Part shown: positions 45,056 through 53,590 of the stretch, in pieces
Layout: every line of letters begins with the position of its first letter
Numbering within the stretch: position 1 is the stretch's first letter
Made by a program: the position numbers and the translations under genes
Notes under the pieces: generated by a model
Databases searched by the model: none
What the model was told of the DNA's origin: nothing
What the model saw: the letters and a program-made list of their open reading frames with translations, nothing else
Origin: CAIYQJ01 sp963717255
GTDB taxonomy: Bacteria; Chloroflexota; Limnocylindria; Limnocylindrales; CSP1-4
Direction: 5' to 3'
DNA length: 64,000 bases
Assembly: GCA_963717255.1 (NCBI GenBank)
Contig: CAVQVT010000002.1
Coordinates: forward strand, 62,001 to 126,000

Positions 45056-45830
45056 ATGGACCAGGACCGGACCCGGGCGAGCGTCGCCGCCTACTTCGAG
45101 AAGCTCTCGCGCGACCGGCAGATCCTCGCCGACGCCCTCCCCGGTGACGTCCGGGAGCGGCGATCCGCTCGCGGCCTGCTCGACATCGCGGACCTCGTGC
45201 GGGAGCTGCCCGCCGACGACCAGCGGCTCGATCGCATCGAGGCGGTCAGCCTGGCCCCGGACGCCGGGGCCGATGCCGCGCTCCGCGTCGGCGGAGCGGC
45301 GGATGCCGTCGCGTACGCGTTCCGGTACGAGGACCCGCTCGAGAGCCCGGACGCGCTCCTCGACCGGTTCACTGCGGCCGTGGAGGCCGGCGCGTCCGAG
45401 TTCTACGCGGAGACGCGGACGACCGCCCAGATGGCCGAGGACCTCGATTCCGCCGACCCGACCCGTGCCCTCCTCGCCGTGCGCCACGTCACCGAGCACC
45501 TCGACGCGTGGGAAGCGTGCCGCGGTCGCGCGCGCCCGCGAGGCGGACTGGTCCTGGGAGCGGATCGCCACGGTCCTGGGGCGGAAGCGCCAGAGCGTCT
45601 GGTCGAAGCATCGCGAGGGCGACCACGCCCCGGCGATCGCCCGGGCACCCCGCGCGGTGGCGGCGTTCGCGAAGGCGGCGATCACCCGCGTGCCGACGGG
45701 CCGGCCGCACGGCGGCCACCCGGCGGCCGAGGACGAGGAGCGGCTCACGCTCCAGGCGGACGACCTCGCGGCCCACGAGGACGACGCGACGGCCTCGGTC
45801 GTGGCCCTCCCCGAGGGCGCGAGCGCCTGA
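45056..45830 (+). pseudogene. HTH domain protein divergent from the HipA-like kinase, one frameshift
   Basis: ~255-residue protein. The N-terminal ~155 residues (RTRASVAAYFEKLSRDRQILADALPGD ... DPTRALLAVRHVTEHLDAWE) are helical and of no family I recognise. After a break near 45518 the second frame gives AAVARAREADWSWERIATVLGRKRQSVWSKHRE, a helix-turn-helix of the type found in many small actinobacterial DNA-binding proteins, and an acidic tail. Likely a DNA-binding regulator, possibly acting on the palindromes in front of its own gene. Confidence 0.7.
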
Positions 45831-45848
45831 GTCCGCGAGGCCCCCGTC

Positions 45849-45888
45849 GGCCGCTCCGGGCGGGCGCGCGCGCCCGCCCGGAGCGGCC
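45849..45888. terminator. 40-bp perfect palindrome after the HTH gene
   Basis: Two 20-bp arms with no spacer; the left arm is GGCCGCTCCGGGCGGGCGCG and the right its exact complement. It begins 18 bp past the stop. As RNA it gives a very strong hairpin; as DNA it could extrude a cruciform. Terminator is the default reading, though there is no T-tract and the lack of any loop spacer is unusual. Confidence 0.6.
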
Positions 45889-46010
45889 GGTCGCTGGCCG
45901 GCCCCGGCCGCGCGCCCCGTATCACCCGAATCGGTCCTTCCCGCCCGTGGCATGCTGCGCGTACCTTCAGTCGTGAATTGCGATCGCTGCACCCGCAGTG
46001 GGAGTCCACC

Positions 46011-46523
46011 ATGCATCGTCCCGTCGCCCGGATCACGGGCCTCGTCGCACTGAGCCTCGCCCTGGCGGCGTGCTCGTCGGGCGGGTCCTCCGCGACCCCG
46101 GTCCCGTCCGTCTCCGCGGTCTTCGCCGCCGGAACGGCGAACGTGCAGGTCGCGGGGCCGGTCCTCTCCTACACGGCCCCGCTCCAGATCGGCCGCCTCG
46201 TCGACAACGGCGCGATGCTCAACGTCCAGTACATCAACGTGCAGGGTGGGACGCTGACCTACACCGGGCCCGGGAAGCCCGGGACCTACGCGACACAGCG
46301 CACGGACACCGCGATCACGTCGCTCGCCCTCGTGGTCGGCGTCCAGGGGGCCGGCGGCGACGTCCCGTACGTCCCGTTCAACTCGATCGCCGGCGAGTGC
46401 TCCATCACCATCGAGAAGGTGGACGCCACCGGCGGCAACGCGACCTTCACCTGCACGCAGCTGCCGAGCCAGGACGGCACGATCAAGATCGACGCGACCG
46501 GGACCTTCGACGCCCGACCCTGA
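46011..46523 (+). CDS. Lipoprotein of unknown function
   Basis: 170-residue lipoprotein. Signal peptide and lipobox LALAAC, a short Ser/Pro linker, then a beta-rich domain with LSYTAPLQIGRLVDNGAMLNVQYINVQGGTLTYTGP and a C-terminal ECSITIEKVDATGGNATFTCTQLP in which two cysteines probably form a disulfide. The end, DGTIKIDATGTFDA, resembles C-terminal strands of small secreted lipid- or ion-binding domains. No family assignment. Intact, with GGAG before the ATG. Confidence 0.75.
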   Translation: MHRPVARITGLVALSLALAACSSGGSSATPVPSVSAVFAAGTANVQVAGPVLSYTAPLQIGRLVDNGAMLNVQYINVQGGTLTYTGPGKPGTYATQRTDTAITSLALVVGVQGAGGDVPYVPFNSIAGECSITIEKVDATGGNATFTCTQLPSQDGTIKIDATGTFDARP

Positions 46524-46738
46524 CGATGGCGCGCAGGCCGCCGGGCGCGAGCCCGCGCCGGAGCGCGCGATCGCGCCCCTGCCCGAACGCGGCGGAGGCG
46601 CATCTCCACGCCGCCCGGGTCGGCCCCGCGGCGGCCCGGGGTGAACTCGAGGCGGTCCGGCACTGGTCTCCCGGCGGCGTAGCGCCCATGCTCCAAGGTC
46701 GCGAGCGACGGCTCGCGTGGAGCGGGAGGGTGGCCGCC

Positions 46739-47134
46739 ATGAACTACGACATGGGTCTCTACGGGCTGGGCGTGCTCGTCGCGATGTCCGTCGGATTCGG
46801 CGCTCTCGTCGGCGTACTCACGTGGCGGTCTGCGTCCCACTGGATCGGCCCGATCGGCGTGGCAGCCTTCTTCCTCGGCGGCCTGTTCGTGAGCGAGGTG
46901 ATGTTCGGCACCGCCACCGAGGCGGAGCTGCAGCCGAACATCGACGGGCTCTCGTTCGACGAGGCGCTCCTCGGCGGCCTCATCGCCGGGCTGGCCGCGA
47001 CGATCGTGGCGTGGCTCCTCACCCACCACCGCCACAGCGCCGGCCGACGCCGGCCTGATCGAGGGCGCGACGCGGAGGCCGCGGCCGCCGGGACCGCGCC
47101 GCGGCTGAAGCCGCGTTGGCCTGAGGAGGCTCAC
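46739..47134 (+). CDS. Small membrane protein, 3' boundary uncertain
   Basis: From an ATG with GGGAGGGTGG upstream: three hydrophobic segments (GLGVLVAMSVGFGALVGVLTW, WIGPIGVAAFFLGGLFVSEVMFG, ALLGGLIAGLAATIVAWLL) and then a basic His/Arg tail. No stop codon occurs before the next likely start (MKKAF); the last ~35 residues before it look non-native, and a stop in another frame lies at 47056-47058. Either an indel removed the stop or the two are one protein of ~219 residues. No family recognised. Confidence 0.55.
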
Positions 47135-47398
47135 ATGAAGAAGGCGTTCGTCATCGTTGCCACGGTCGCCGGTGGGGCGCTCCTCGCGAATGCGCTTGCG
47201 TCCAGGGTCGGCAAGACCGACTTCGCAGAGCGACTCGCCGCGATGCCTGACACGGCCCCGCCGAAGTGGATCTTCACGAACGTCACGGCGATCCGAGCGA
47301 ACACCGAACGCATCCTCGCCCTCCTGGACGAGCAGAGGCCTACCCCTGCGGGGGAACCGCTACCGCCTCCTGGGCCGGAAGCCGCGCGCGACGCGTGA
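47135..47398 (+). CDS. Small hypothetical protein with N-terminal membrane segment
   Basis: 87 residues starting MKKAFVIVATVAGGALLANAL after a very good AGGAGG site. One N-terminal hydrophobic helix, then ERLAAMPDTAPPKWIFTNVTAIRANTERILALLDEQ, a helical segment, and a Pro-rich end. The strong ribosome-binding site argues for separate translation from the upstream membrane protein, with which it is in frame. Function unknown; a SAM methyltransferase gene follows. Confidence 0.6.
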   Translation: MKKAFVIVATVAGGALLANALASRVGKTDFAERLAAMPDTAPPKWIFTNVTAIRANTERILALLDEQRPTPAGEPLPPPGPEAARDA

Positions 47399-47574
47399 CC
47401 GTCCGGGGCCACGTCCGTCCGCGACGACGTCCGGCACTTGCGGCGCTTCCTCGCGCGCCCAAGGTGACGTCTGAGCGGGAGGCTTGGACGCGCGGCCCAG
47501 ATAGCGTGCCGCCGGGACCGCGCCGAGCCACTGGCGAGACCGACCCGCAGATGGCGTCGAAGGAGGGTCTGCTG

Positions 47575-48347
47575 ATGCGGCGGGCGGCGCTGGTGATGCT
47601 GGGCGGGACCGCCGCTGCGGCCGTGGCGGGAGCAGCCGCCCTGATCGTCGATCTGCGACGCCCGCAGGAAGCGGTGGGCGCCATGCGCGGCCGGCGCGGC
47701 AGCCGCGTCAACACCTGGATGAACCGGCCGGTCTACCGACTCGTCGCGGAGGCGCTCGAGCTCGGGTCGGACGACGAGCTGCTCGACTCGGCTGCGGTTG
47801 GGGCGCCGCCTGGTGGAGCATGGCTCGGGGTGCGGTTCGTCGCGGGCATGGACCGTCCGAGGAGAAGGTCGCTTCCCGGGAGCGACTCGCCGAGCGCATC
47901 GCCGAGGGGACCGCGGAGGTCGTGCGTGGCGACGCCGAGGCACCCCGTGGGAGGACGGACGGTTCAGCGCCGTCACCGCCACGACGCCTTCCAGTTCTTC
48001 GCCGACCCGGCGCAGGCCCTCGCCGAGATGCGGCGGAAGCTCCGCCCCGGCGGGCGGGCCGTCGTCGCCATGAGGATGCAGCTTCGAGGCGGCCGGGCTC
48101 CGCGAGATCCCGGGTTCAGCTCGGAGCGCCCGTGCGACGTGCGGAAGGTCAGGGACCGCCTGGAACGCCGGCGGTCCTGGCCGAGCCGGACGTCGCCATG
48201 AGGGCGCGAGTACGAGGTGCCGCTCGACTTCATCGGTCGATGCGGCGAACAAGCTCTTCCTCGAGAAGTCGGTCGCGGAGTCCTGGGACAAGTCGCTGGA
48301 GAAGTTCAAGGCGATCGTCGAGGCCCAGGCCGCGGTCCACGTGCTAG
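47575..48347 (+). pseudogene. Class I SAM-dependent methyltransferase, frameshifted
   Basis: Methyltransferase preceded by a membrane segment (LVMLGGTAAAAVAGAAALIVDL). NTWMNRPVYRLVAEALELGSDDELLD leads into the SAM-binding motif I, which is split by an indel near 47785; EEKVASRERLAERIAEGTAEVVRGDAE and AFQFFADPAQALAEMRRKLRPGGRAVVA are motif II/III regions in other frames. A C-terminal tail, KLFLEKSVAESWDKSLEKFKAIVEAQA, is in yet another. At least four breaks. The start has AAGGAGGG seven bases upstream. Substrate unknown. Confidence 0.7.
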
Positions 48348-48472
48348 GGGCGGGAGTCCGCCACCTGCCACCGGTGTCACAAGAGGGTCACGGCCCGGCA
48401 ACGCGGCGTCCGGACGGATTCCGCCCGCCGCGCGGCATGGCGGCCAGCTTCGCGGGGGCCGTCCGGGCCGTG

Positions 48473-49150
48473 CTACTCGGCGGCTGAGACCCCCACGCCG
48501 ACCGGGCAGCTCACGCCCGTCCCGTGGTCGGGGCAGTAGCCGTTCGGGTTCCTGTCGAGGTACTGCTGGTGGTACTCCTCGGCGAACCAGAACGGGCCGG
48601 CGTCGGCGATCTCCGTGGTGATCGTGCCGTAGCCTGCCGCCGACAGGCGCTGCTGGTACGCGTCGCGGCTCGCCTCGGCGAGGCGGCGCTGCTCCGGGTC
48701 GGCGACGTAGATGGCCGAGCGGTACTGCGTGCCGATGTCGTTGCCCTGGCGCATGCCCTGCGTGGGGTCGTGGCTCTCCCAGAAGACGCGGAGCAGCTCC
48801 TGGTACGTCACGCGTGACGGGTCGTACGCGACGCGCACGACCTCCGCGTGGCCGGTCCCGCCGGAGCAGACCTCGCGGTACGTGGGGTTCGGGGTGACGC
48901 CGCCGGCGTAGCCCACAGCGGTCGAGACGACCCCGGGGACCTGCCAGAAGCGCTTCTCCGCGCCCCAGAAGCAGCCCAGGCCGAAGGTGGCGAGCGCGGT
49001 GCCCTCGGGGAACGGCCCGTCGATCGGCGTCCCGAGGACGGCGTGGACGCCGGGAACCATGATCGGCTCGGGCCGGCCGGGGAGCGCATCGGCGGCGCTC
49101 GGCAGGCGGAGCTTCGCGGGGTCGGGGCGGAGGAAGTCGAGGATGCTCAT
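48473..49150 (-). CDS. msrA: Peptide-methionine (S)-S-oxide reductase MsrA
   Basis: 225-residue repair enzyme that reduces methionine-S-sulfoxide. Catalytic Cys60 lies in TFGLGCFWGAEKRFW; GYAGGVTPNPTYREVCSGGTGHAEVV, FWESHDPTQGMRQGNDIGTQYRSAIY and YHQQYLDRNPNGYC follow in the usual order, with resolving cysteines in the C-terminal YCPDHGTGVSCPVG. The ~45-residue N-terminal extension with MVPGVHAVLGTPIDGPFP is shared by many actinobacterial-type MsrA. Intact; GGAGCG before the ATG. Confidence 0.95.
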   Translation of the reverse strand: MSILDFLRPDPAKLRLPSAADALPGRPEPIMVPGVHAVLGTPIDGPFPEGTALATFGLGCFWGAEKRFWQVPGVVSTAVGYAGGVTPNPTYREVCSGGTGHAEVVRVAYDPSRVTYQELLRVFWESHDPTQGMRQGNDIGTQYRSAIYVADPEQRRLAEASRDAYQQRLSAAGYGTITTEIADAGPFWFAEEYHQQYLDRNPNGYCPDHGTGVSCPVGVGVSAAE

Positions 49151-49286
49151 GGGACGCTCCGTGGGCGGGCTTGTCTCGGCCGAATCGTACCCATGGCGCC
49201 GGATCGCGCCCGACGGGCGTTGCGGCCGGCTCGAACCCCTCGTGAGCGCGTCCCCGGGCGGGCTGGCGGGCTGTAGCATCCGTGGG

Positions 49287-50872
49287 GTGCGAAGACCGTC
49301 GGTCCCGTCGTTCATCGCGGAGGTGTTCGCCGACCCCGCGGCCCGCAACGGCCTCCTCGTGGGATCCGTCTCCCTCTTCGCGGCCGCCCTCGACCCGAAG
49401 GTGTGGGGCCCTGCCCTGCCGTCGGTCCAGGCCGCGATCCGCGAGACCCCCCAGCTCGAGCAGATCGTCATGCTCGGCGCCGTGGGCGGAGCAGCCCTCC
49501 TCCTCCTGGGCGGCGCCGTCGGCGATTCGTCACGGGCCAGGCCGGTCATCCTCTGGGGTCTTGCGGTCGAGCTCGTCGCGAGCGTGGCCGGGCTCCTCAT
49601 GCCGAGCGGGTTCGTCCTCGTCGCGACGCGGCTCATCGGCCACGGGGCCGCCGCCTTCGTCATCCCGGTCTCGCTGGCGCTGGTGGCGACGAGCTACCGG
49701 GGCGTGGCACGGGCGACCGCGATCGGCCTCGCGTACGGCGCGTACGGGGCGGCCGGCGCGGCGGCGCCCATCCTCCTGCAGATCCTGCCGGACCAGCGGT
49801 GGCCGGCCTTCATCGCCGCGATCGCCGCGTGCGCCGTCGCGATCTGGATCGCGCGCCCGAGGATCCCGGACCTGGCACGACCGGCGGCTCCCGAGCGGCC
49901 GTACGTCGTCGGCACAGCCGTCTGGGCGTTCGGGATCATCACGCTCACCATCGGGATCACGTGGATCGGCGGGGGCCTCGACAACCCGGTCCGCTGGGCC
50001 CTGGTCCTCGGCGGACTTGCCGTTCTCGCTGTCGCCCTCGCCCACGATCGCCGACGGACCGGAGAGAGACTGGCGCGGTCAGGATCGAGCGGCGGCCGGC
50101 CGCGGTCGCGGTCTTCGTCGGGATCGTGATCGCGATCTCGCAGACGGTCCCGATGATGCAGCTGCCCCTCTACTTCCACCTCGTGCTCGGATACGGACCG
50201 CTCCTTGCGACGGTCGCCCTTGCCCCGCTGTTCGCGGCACTCCTGCTGGCCGGTCCGGTGGCGGGCATCCTGCTCGCGCGCTACTCCCCGCGGACGCTCG
50301 TCGGCGCCGGCGTGGTCGCCATCGGCGCGGCGGACCTGCTCCTGTGGGCGATCGCGACGCCATCCGCGGGGTACGTCCTCTTCGTGATCCCGTGCGTGCT
50401 CGTCGGCGCCGGGTTCGTCGTCGCGACGACGGTCCGCACGGCGATCATCTTCGCGAGCGTGCCGCGTGGCCTGCCGGCGACCGCCGCGGCCCTCAACGAG
50501 GCGTCGATCGCGGTCGGGTCGCGGATCGGGATCGTGCTCGTCACCGCGGTCGTCGCGCAGACGGCCATCGCGACGTACACGGCGTCCGTCGCGGGGCTGC
50601 CTCCGGCGGAGGCACAGCAGTCGATCGCCGCCTTCCGCGACATCCTCACGGCGGTCGGGACGCCGTCCTTCGACCAGGTCGCCGCGGCGGTGACGGCGAC
50701 CGACGTGCGGCCGTACCTCGACGCCTACGCCTCCGGCGTCCGCGCGGCGTTCGGCCTTGGCGGCATCGCCGCCGTCGTTGGCGGCGCGATCGCCTGGGTC
50801 GCGCTCGGCCGGCGCGATCCCCTCGTCACCGTCTGGGAGCACCGCGACGAGCGTGAGGTCGTCGCGGGCTGA
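49287..50872 (+). pseudogene. MFS transporter, one frameshift
   Basis: Drug-type major facilitator protein of ~528 residues. The first half gives seven helices (ARNGLLVGSVSLFAAALDPKVW, GGAALLLLGGAVGDSSRARPVILWG, ATRLIGHGAAAFVIPVSLALVATSYRG and others) and runs until HDRRRTGE; near 50065 the frame changes and PAAVAVFVGIVIAISQTVPMMQLPLYFHLVLGYGPLLATVA continues with the second half to the C-terminus HRDEREVVAG. Without the indel it would be a normal 14-helix exporter. GTG start without strong ribosome site. A hairpin follows. Confidence 0.82.
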
Positions 50873-50898
50873 GTCCGTCGCCCGGGATGCACCCGGGG

Positions 50899-50936
50899 AC
50901 GACGAAGCCCCGGCGCGAGCGTCGGGGCTTCGTCGT
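50899..50936. terminator. Strong hairpin between convergent genes
   Basis: Perfect 14-bp stem ACGACGAAGCCCCG / CGGGGCTTCGTCGT around a 10-nt loop, between the MFS stop and the convergent DUF1269 gene. Likely bidirectional terminator; the downstream TCGTG is only weakly T-rich. Confidence 0.7.
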
Positions 50937-51011
50937 TCGTGTCCGGCGGCCGGCGGAGCCGGTCGGCCGGCCTCCCGCGGCCGTCGGTGGCCGCAGGTGG
51001 GTGGAGCGTGC

Positions 51012-51548
51012 TCAGGCCTGCGGGGCGTCCGCGGCCGGTGCCGGAGCAGCCTGCGCGGTGCCTTCGTCGTGGGCGAGCGCCGCGTTGATCTCCGCCGTCG
51101 CCTCGTCGGAGAGGGAGGTCTTGAGGACCTCGCCGCCGAGCGGGGCGAGCGCCGCGAGCGCCTTGTCCTCGGTCCACTTCTCGACGAACAGCACGAGAGC
51201 CGCGCCGCCCGGCTTGAGGACGTCCTGGGCGCGCTGGCGGAACTCGTCCTTCACGCCCCAGCCGGCCATCGTGCCCATCACGGCGCCCATGAGGCCGCCG
51301 ATGATGAGGCCCGCCACGGGGATGATGAAGAGGAGGCCGATGAGCATCCCCCAGAAGCCGCCCATGAGGGCGCCCGAGGACGTCGCGCCGGTCTTCGTGA
51401 CCATCTGGGTCTTGCCGGCGGCGTCCTTCGTGACGACGGCCGCGCCGGAGACCTGCATGACGAGGTCGTGCTGCAGCTGGCCGACGACGTCGTACGCCTG
51501 CTGCGCGGTCGCCTCGTCCTTGTAGCCGATGACGACGAGATCTGCCAT
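51012..51548 (-). CDS. DUF1269 domain membrane protein
   Basis: 178 residues. ADLVVIGYKDEATAQQAYDVVGQLQ and VVTKDAAGKTQM open the DUF1269 fold; a Gly-rich hairpin (ALMGGFWGMLIGLLFIIPVAGLIIGGLMGAVMGTMAGWGV) in the middle resembles a membrane-inserted or glycine-zipper region; VKPGGAALVLFVEKW-like KPGGAALVLFVEKWTEDKALAAL closes it, followed by an Ala/Pro tail. Function unknown. Encoded with SHOCT and DUF6325 genes on the same strand, a grouping I recall from other high-GC bacteria. AGGAGGGA precedes the start. Confidence 0.88.
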   Translation of the reverse strand: MADLVVIGYKDEATAQQAYDVVGQLQHDLVMQVSGAAVVTKDAAGKTQMVTKTGATSSGALMGGFWGMLIGLLFIIPVAGLIIGGLMGAVMGTMAGWGVKDEFRQRAQDVLKPGGAALVLFVEKWTEDKALAALAPLGGEVLKTSLSDEATAEINAALAHDEGTAQAAPAPAADAPQA

Positions 51549-51567
51549 GTTCCCTCCTGGGTGAGTT

Positions 51568-51606
51568 CGAGCCCCTGCGGGGCCGTCGCGGCCCCGCAGG
51601 GGCTCG
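51568..51606 (-). terminator. 18-bp perfect stem between the SHOCT and DUF1269 genes
   Basis: CGAGCCCCTGCGGGGCCG pairs exactly with the 18 bases at 51589-51606 around the 3-nt loop TCG. It follows the SHOCT stop by 18 bp and precedes the DUF1269 ribosome site, so it may terminate or attenuate read-through within the cluster. Confidence 0.65.
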
Positions 51607-51624
51607 TCCGTGTGAGGCCGGCGA

Positions 51625-51936
51625 TCAGCCGCCCGCGAGCAGCTTCGCCTTCGCGGCGGCGAACTCCTCGTCGGTGAGGACGCCCGCAGCGTGCAGGTCG
51701 CCGAGCTGCTTGAGCTGGGCCATGTCGATCTGCGGGCTGGCGGCGGCCGGGGCCGGCGCCGGGGCGGCAGCGGCCGCCTGCTGCTGCGCCGCGGCGACGC
51801 CGGCCTCGTAGGCCTGCTGCTGCGACGCATCCGCGCTCGCCTGCTGGTTGGCGTACTTCTGCTGCTGGTGGTGGCTGACGGCGCCCGCGGTGCCGGCCAC
51901 CACGGCCGTCGTCGCCGCAACGCCGACCAGGCCCAT
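51625..51936 (-). CDS. SHOCT domain protein
   Basis: 103 residues. An N-terminal hydrophobic segment (GLVGVAATTAVVAGTAGAVS), a Gln/Ala-rich coiled-coil-like middle and the C-terminal SHOCT motif QLKQLGDLHAAGVLTDEEFAAAKAKLL. The usual N-terminus of this family is MMRRR before GLVGV; here ATGATG with a GGGAGC site lies 20 bases upstream but one base out of frame (its other frame reads DDRRRGMGLVGV), so a small indel near 51940 probably displaced the true start. Membrane-associated; function unknown. Confidence 0.8.
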   Translation of the reverse strand: MGLVGVAATTAVVAGTAGAVSHHQQQKYANQQASADASQQQAYEAGVAAAQQQAAAAAPAPAPAAASPQIDMAQLKQLGDLHAAGVLTDEEFAAAKAKLLAGG

Positions 51937-52008
51937 GCCACGTCGTCGATCATCATGTGAGGTGCTCCCTTCGGATCGTGTTCGCGGATCGTCGAGCGTG
52001 TGGCGGGT

Positions 52009-52442
52009 CTAGGCGGACGCCGCCTCGAGCTCGGCGTTCACGGCGGCGAGAAGCTCGGGTGCGACCGTCTGGCGCGCGACGAGGAAGCCGCCGGCCTCGA
52101 CGATCGCGTCCTTGATCTTCTCCGCCCACCGGTGCTCGAAGAGCAGGATCAGTGCGGCGCTGTCGACCGGCAGTCCCTCGGCCAGCGAGATGATGTCCTC
52201 CGGCGTCAGGAGGCCCATCCGGTCCTCGAGGAGCGGCGCGAAGGACGCGAACTTGCGGGTCGCGGACGTTGTCGATCTCGACGATCGTCCACGTTGCCGT
52301 CGGCGTCCTTCTGGGCGACGACGACGTCCACCAGCCGGATGATCCTCTTCTCGACGACCTTCTCGATCTCCGTCGCGATCCTGCCGGTGAAGTCGGGCCT
52401 GTCGAACCCGATGACGATGTATTCGAGCGGACCGAGCGTCAT
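52009..52442 (-). pseudogene. DUF6325 family protein, one frameshift
   Basis: First part: LGPLEYIVIGFDRPDFTGRIATEIEKVVEKRIIRLVDVVVAQKDADGNV; second part in another frame: SATRKFASFAPLLEDRMGLLTPEDIISLAEGLPVDSAALILLFEHRWAEKIKDAIVEAGGFLV to the end. The break is near 52275. Together ~145 residues of the DUF6325 type, described near SHOCT/DUF1269 genes. The LFEHRWA segment is similar in position and character to LFVEKWT of the DUF1269 neighbour, hinting at distant relationship. GGAGGAC precedes the ATG. Confidence 0.8.
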
Positions 52443-52596
52443 GAAGTCCTCCGTCGTTTCTCGTGGGCACACGGGAATCCCTCCGTCCCGGGGGGCTCAC
52501 GGATGATACGCCCACGGCCGACGGAGGGGCAGCGCCCCGGGCGAACCGACGGCCGTGACCTACGACCGAACGGGACGCGGCGGCGCGCCCCGCCCA

Positions 52597-52613
52597 CATA
52601 CCCCTTTCGCGCG
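52597..52613 (-). promoter_or_regulatory. GGGGTAT-type element, left copy
   Basis: On the minus strand reads CGCGCGAAAGGGGTATG, 155 bp upstream of the DUF6325 start. One mismatch from the element at 53492-53508. GGGTAT is the -10 of SigB/SigF-type promoters; a GTTT-like -35 is not obvious, so assignment is tentative. Confidence 0.4.
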
Positions 52614-52697
52614 AACCCCGCCGGGCGGATGGTCCGGTACGATGGAGGGCGAAGCCCGACGGCCACCGATCGCGGCCGACCCGTCATGAGGTCCCCG

Positions 52698-53468
52698 ATG
52701 CGCGCACGTGCACTCGCCGCTCTCGCCTCCGTCATCCTCGTCGCCGCCGCCTGCTCCGCCTCGGGTGGGAGCGGCGGGACGCTGGAGGGCACGACCTGGC
52801 TCATGAAGAGCTACGACAACGGAACGTCCATGGTGAACGTCCCGCAGGGCGTCTATCCCGACGCCGTCTTCGCCGACGGGAAGGTCAGCGGGATCCTCGT
52901 CTGCAACAGCTACACCGGTGGCTACACGCAGTCCGGCAGCTCGCTCACGATCTCCCGGCTCGCGACGACGATGATGGCGTGCCCGGACACGTCCGCCGGC
53001 GTGGAGGAGCAGATGTCGGCCGCGATGCAGAAGGCCGCGACGTACACGGCCTCGAAGGAGTCGCTGAAGATCTACGACTCCTCCGGGAAGAACGTCCTCG
53101 TCTACCAGGCGGCGCCGAAGGACACGCTGTCGGGGACGTCGTGGACCGCCACTGGCGTGAACAACGGGAAGGGCGCGGTCGAGAGCGTCGCCGCCGGCAC
53201 GACGATCACCGCGTCGTTCGGGGCGGACGGCCAGCTGTCCGGGACCGGCGGCTGCAACCAGTACACCGCCACGTTCACGTCGGCGGACGGGACGATCGTC
53301 ATCGGCCCGATCGCCGGCACGCGGATGGCCTGCGACCCTGCCGTGTCGGACCAGGAGACGGCGTACTTCGCCGCCCTCGACGCGGCCACGACCTACAAGG
53401 TCCAGGGGTCCACGCTGGAGCTCCGCGACGACAGCGGGGCGCTCCAGGTCTCGTACGCGAAGCAGTAG
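52698..53468 (+). CDS. Lipoprotein with two META domains
   Basis: ~256-residue lipoprotein with lipobox VAAAC. Two META (HslJ-like) domains in tandem: the first from LEGTTWLMKSYDNG with SGILVCNSYTGGYTQSGSSLTISRLATTMMACPD, the second from LSGTSWTATGVNNGKGAV with LSGTGGCNQYTATFTSADGTIVIGPIAGTRMACDP. Each has the family's CN-x-Y ... MAC cysteine pair, probably disulfide-bonded. HslJ is linked to heat shock and novobiocin resistance in E. coli. ATG 52698 follows GAGGT; ATG 52686 is also in frame. Confidence 0.9.
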   Translation: MRARALAALASVILVAAACSASGGSGGTLEGTTWLMKSYDNGTSMVNVPQGVYPDAVFADGKVSGILVCNSYTGGYTQSGSSLTISRLATTMMACPDTSAGVEEQMSAAMQKAATYTASKESLKIYDSSGKNVLVYQAAPKDTLSGTSWTATGVNNGKGAVESVAAGTTITASFGADGQLSGTGGCNQYTATFTSADGTIVIGPIAGTRMACDPAVSDQETAYFAALDAATTYKVQGSTLELRDDSGALQVSYAKQ

Positions 53469-53491
53469 GGTCCCAGGGCCGCCTCGGACCG

Positions 53492-53508
53492 CGCGCAAAA
53501 GGGGTATG
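53492..53508 (+). promoter_or_regulatory. GGGGTAT-type element, right copy
   Basis: CGCGCAAAAGGGGTATG, 82 bp before the start of the small membrane protein. With the left copy it forms a 16/17 inverted repeat around the META gene, each pointing outward at a different gene. Candidate promoter -10 region for a general-stress sigma factor. Confidence 0.45.
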
Positions 53509-53590
53509 CCGCGGGCTGCCGCCGGGCGTAAGGTGGGAGGTGTGGCGCGCGATGCGTCGCGCGCTGGATGTCGTCGTTGGAGGGAGCCGG

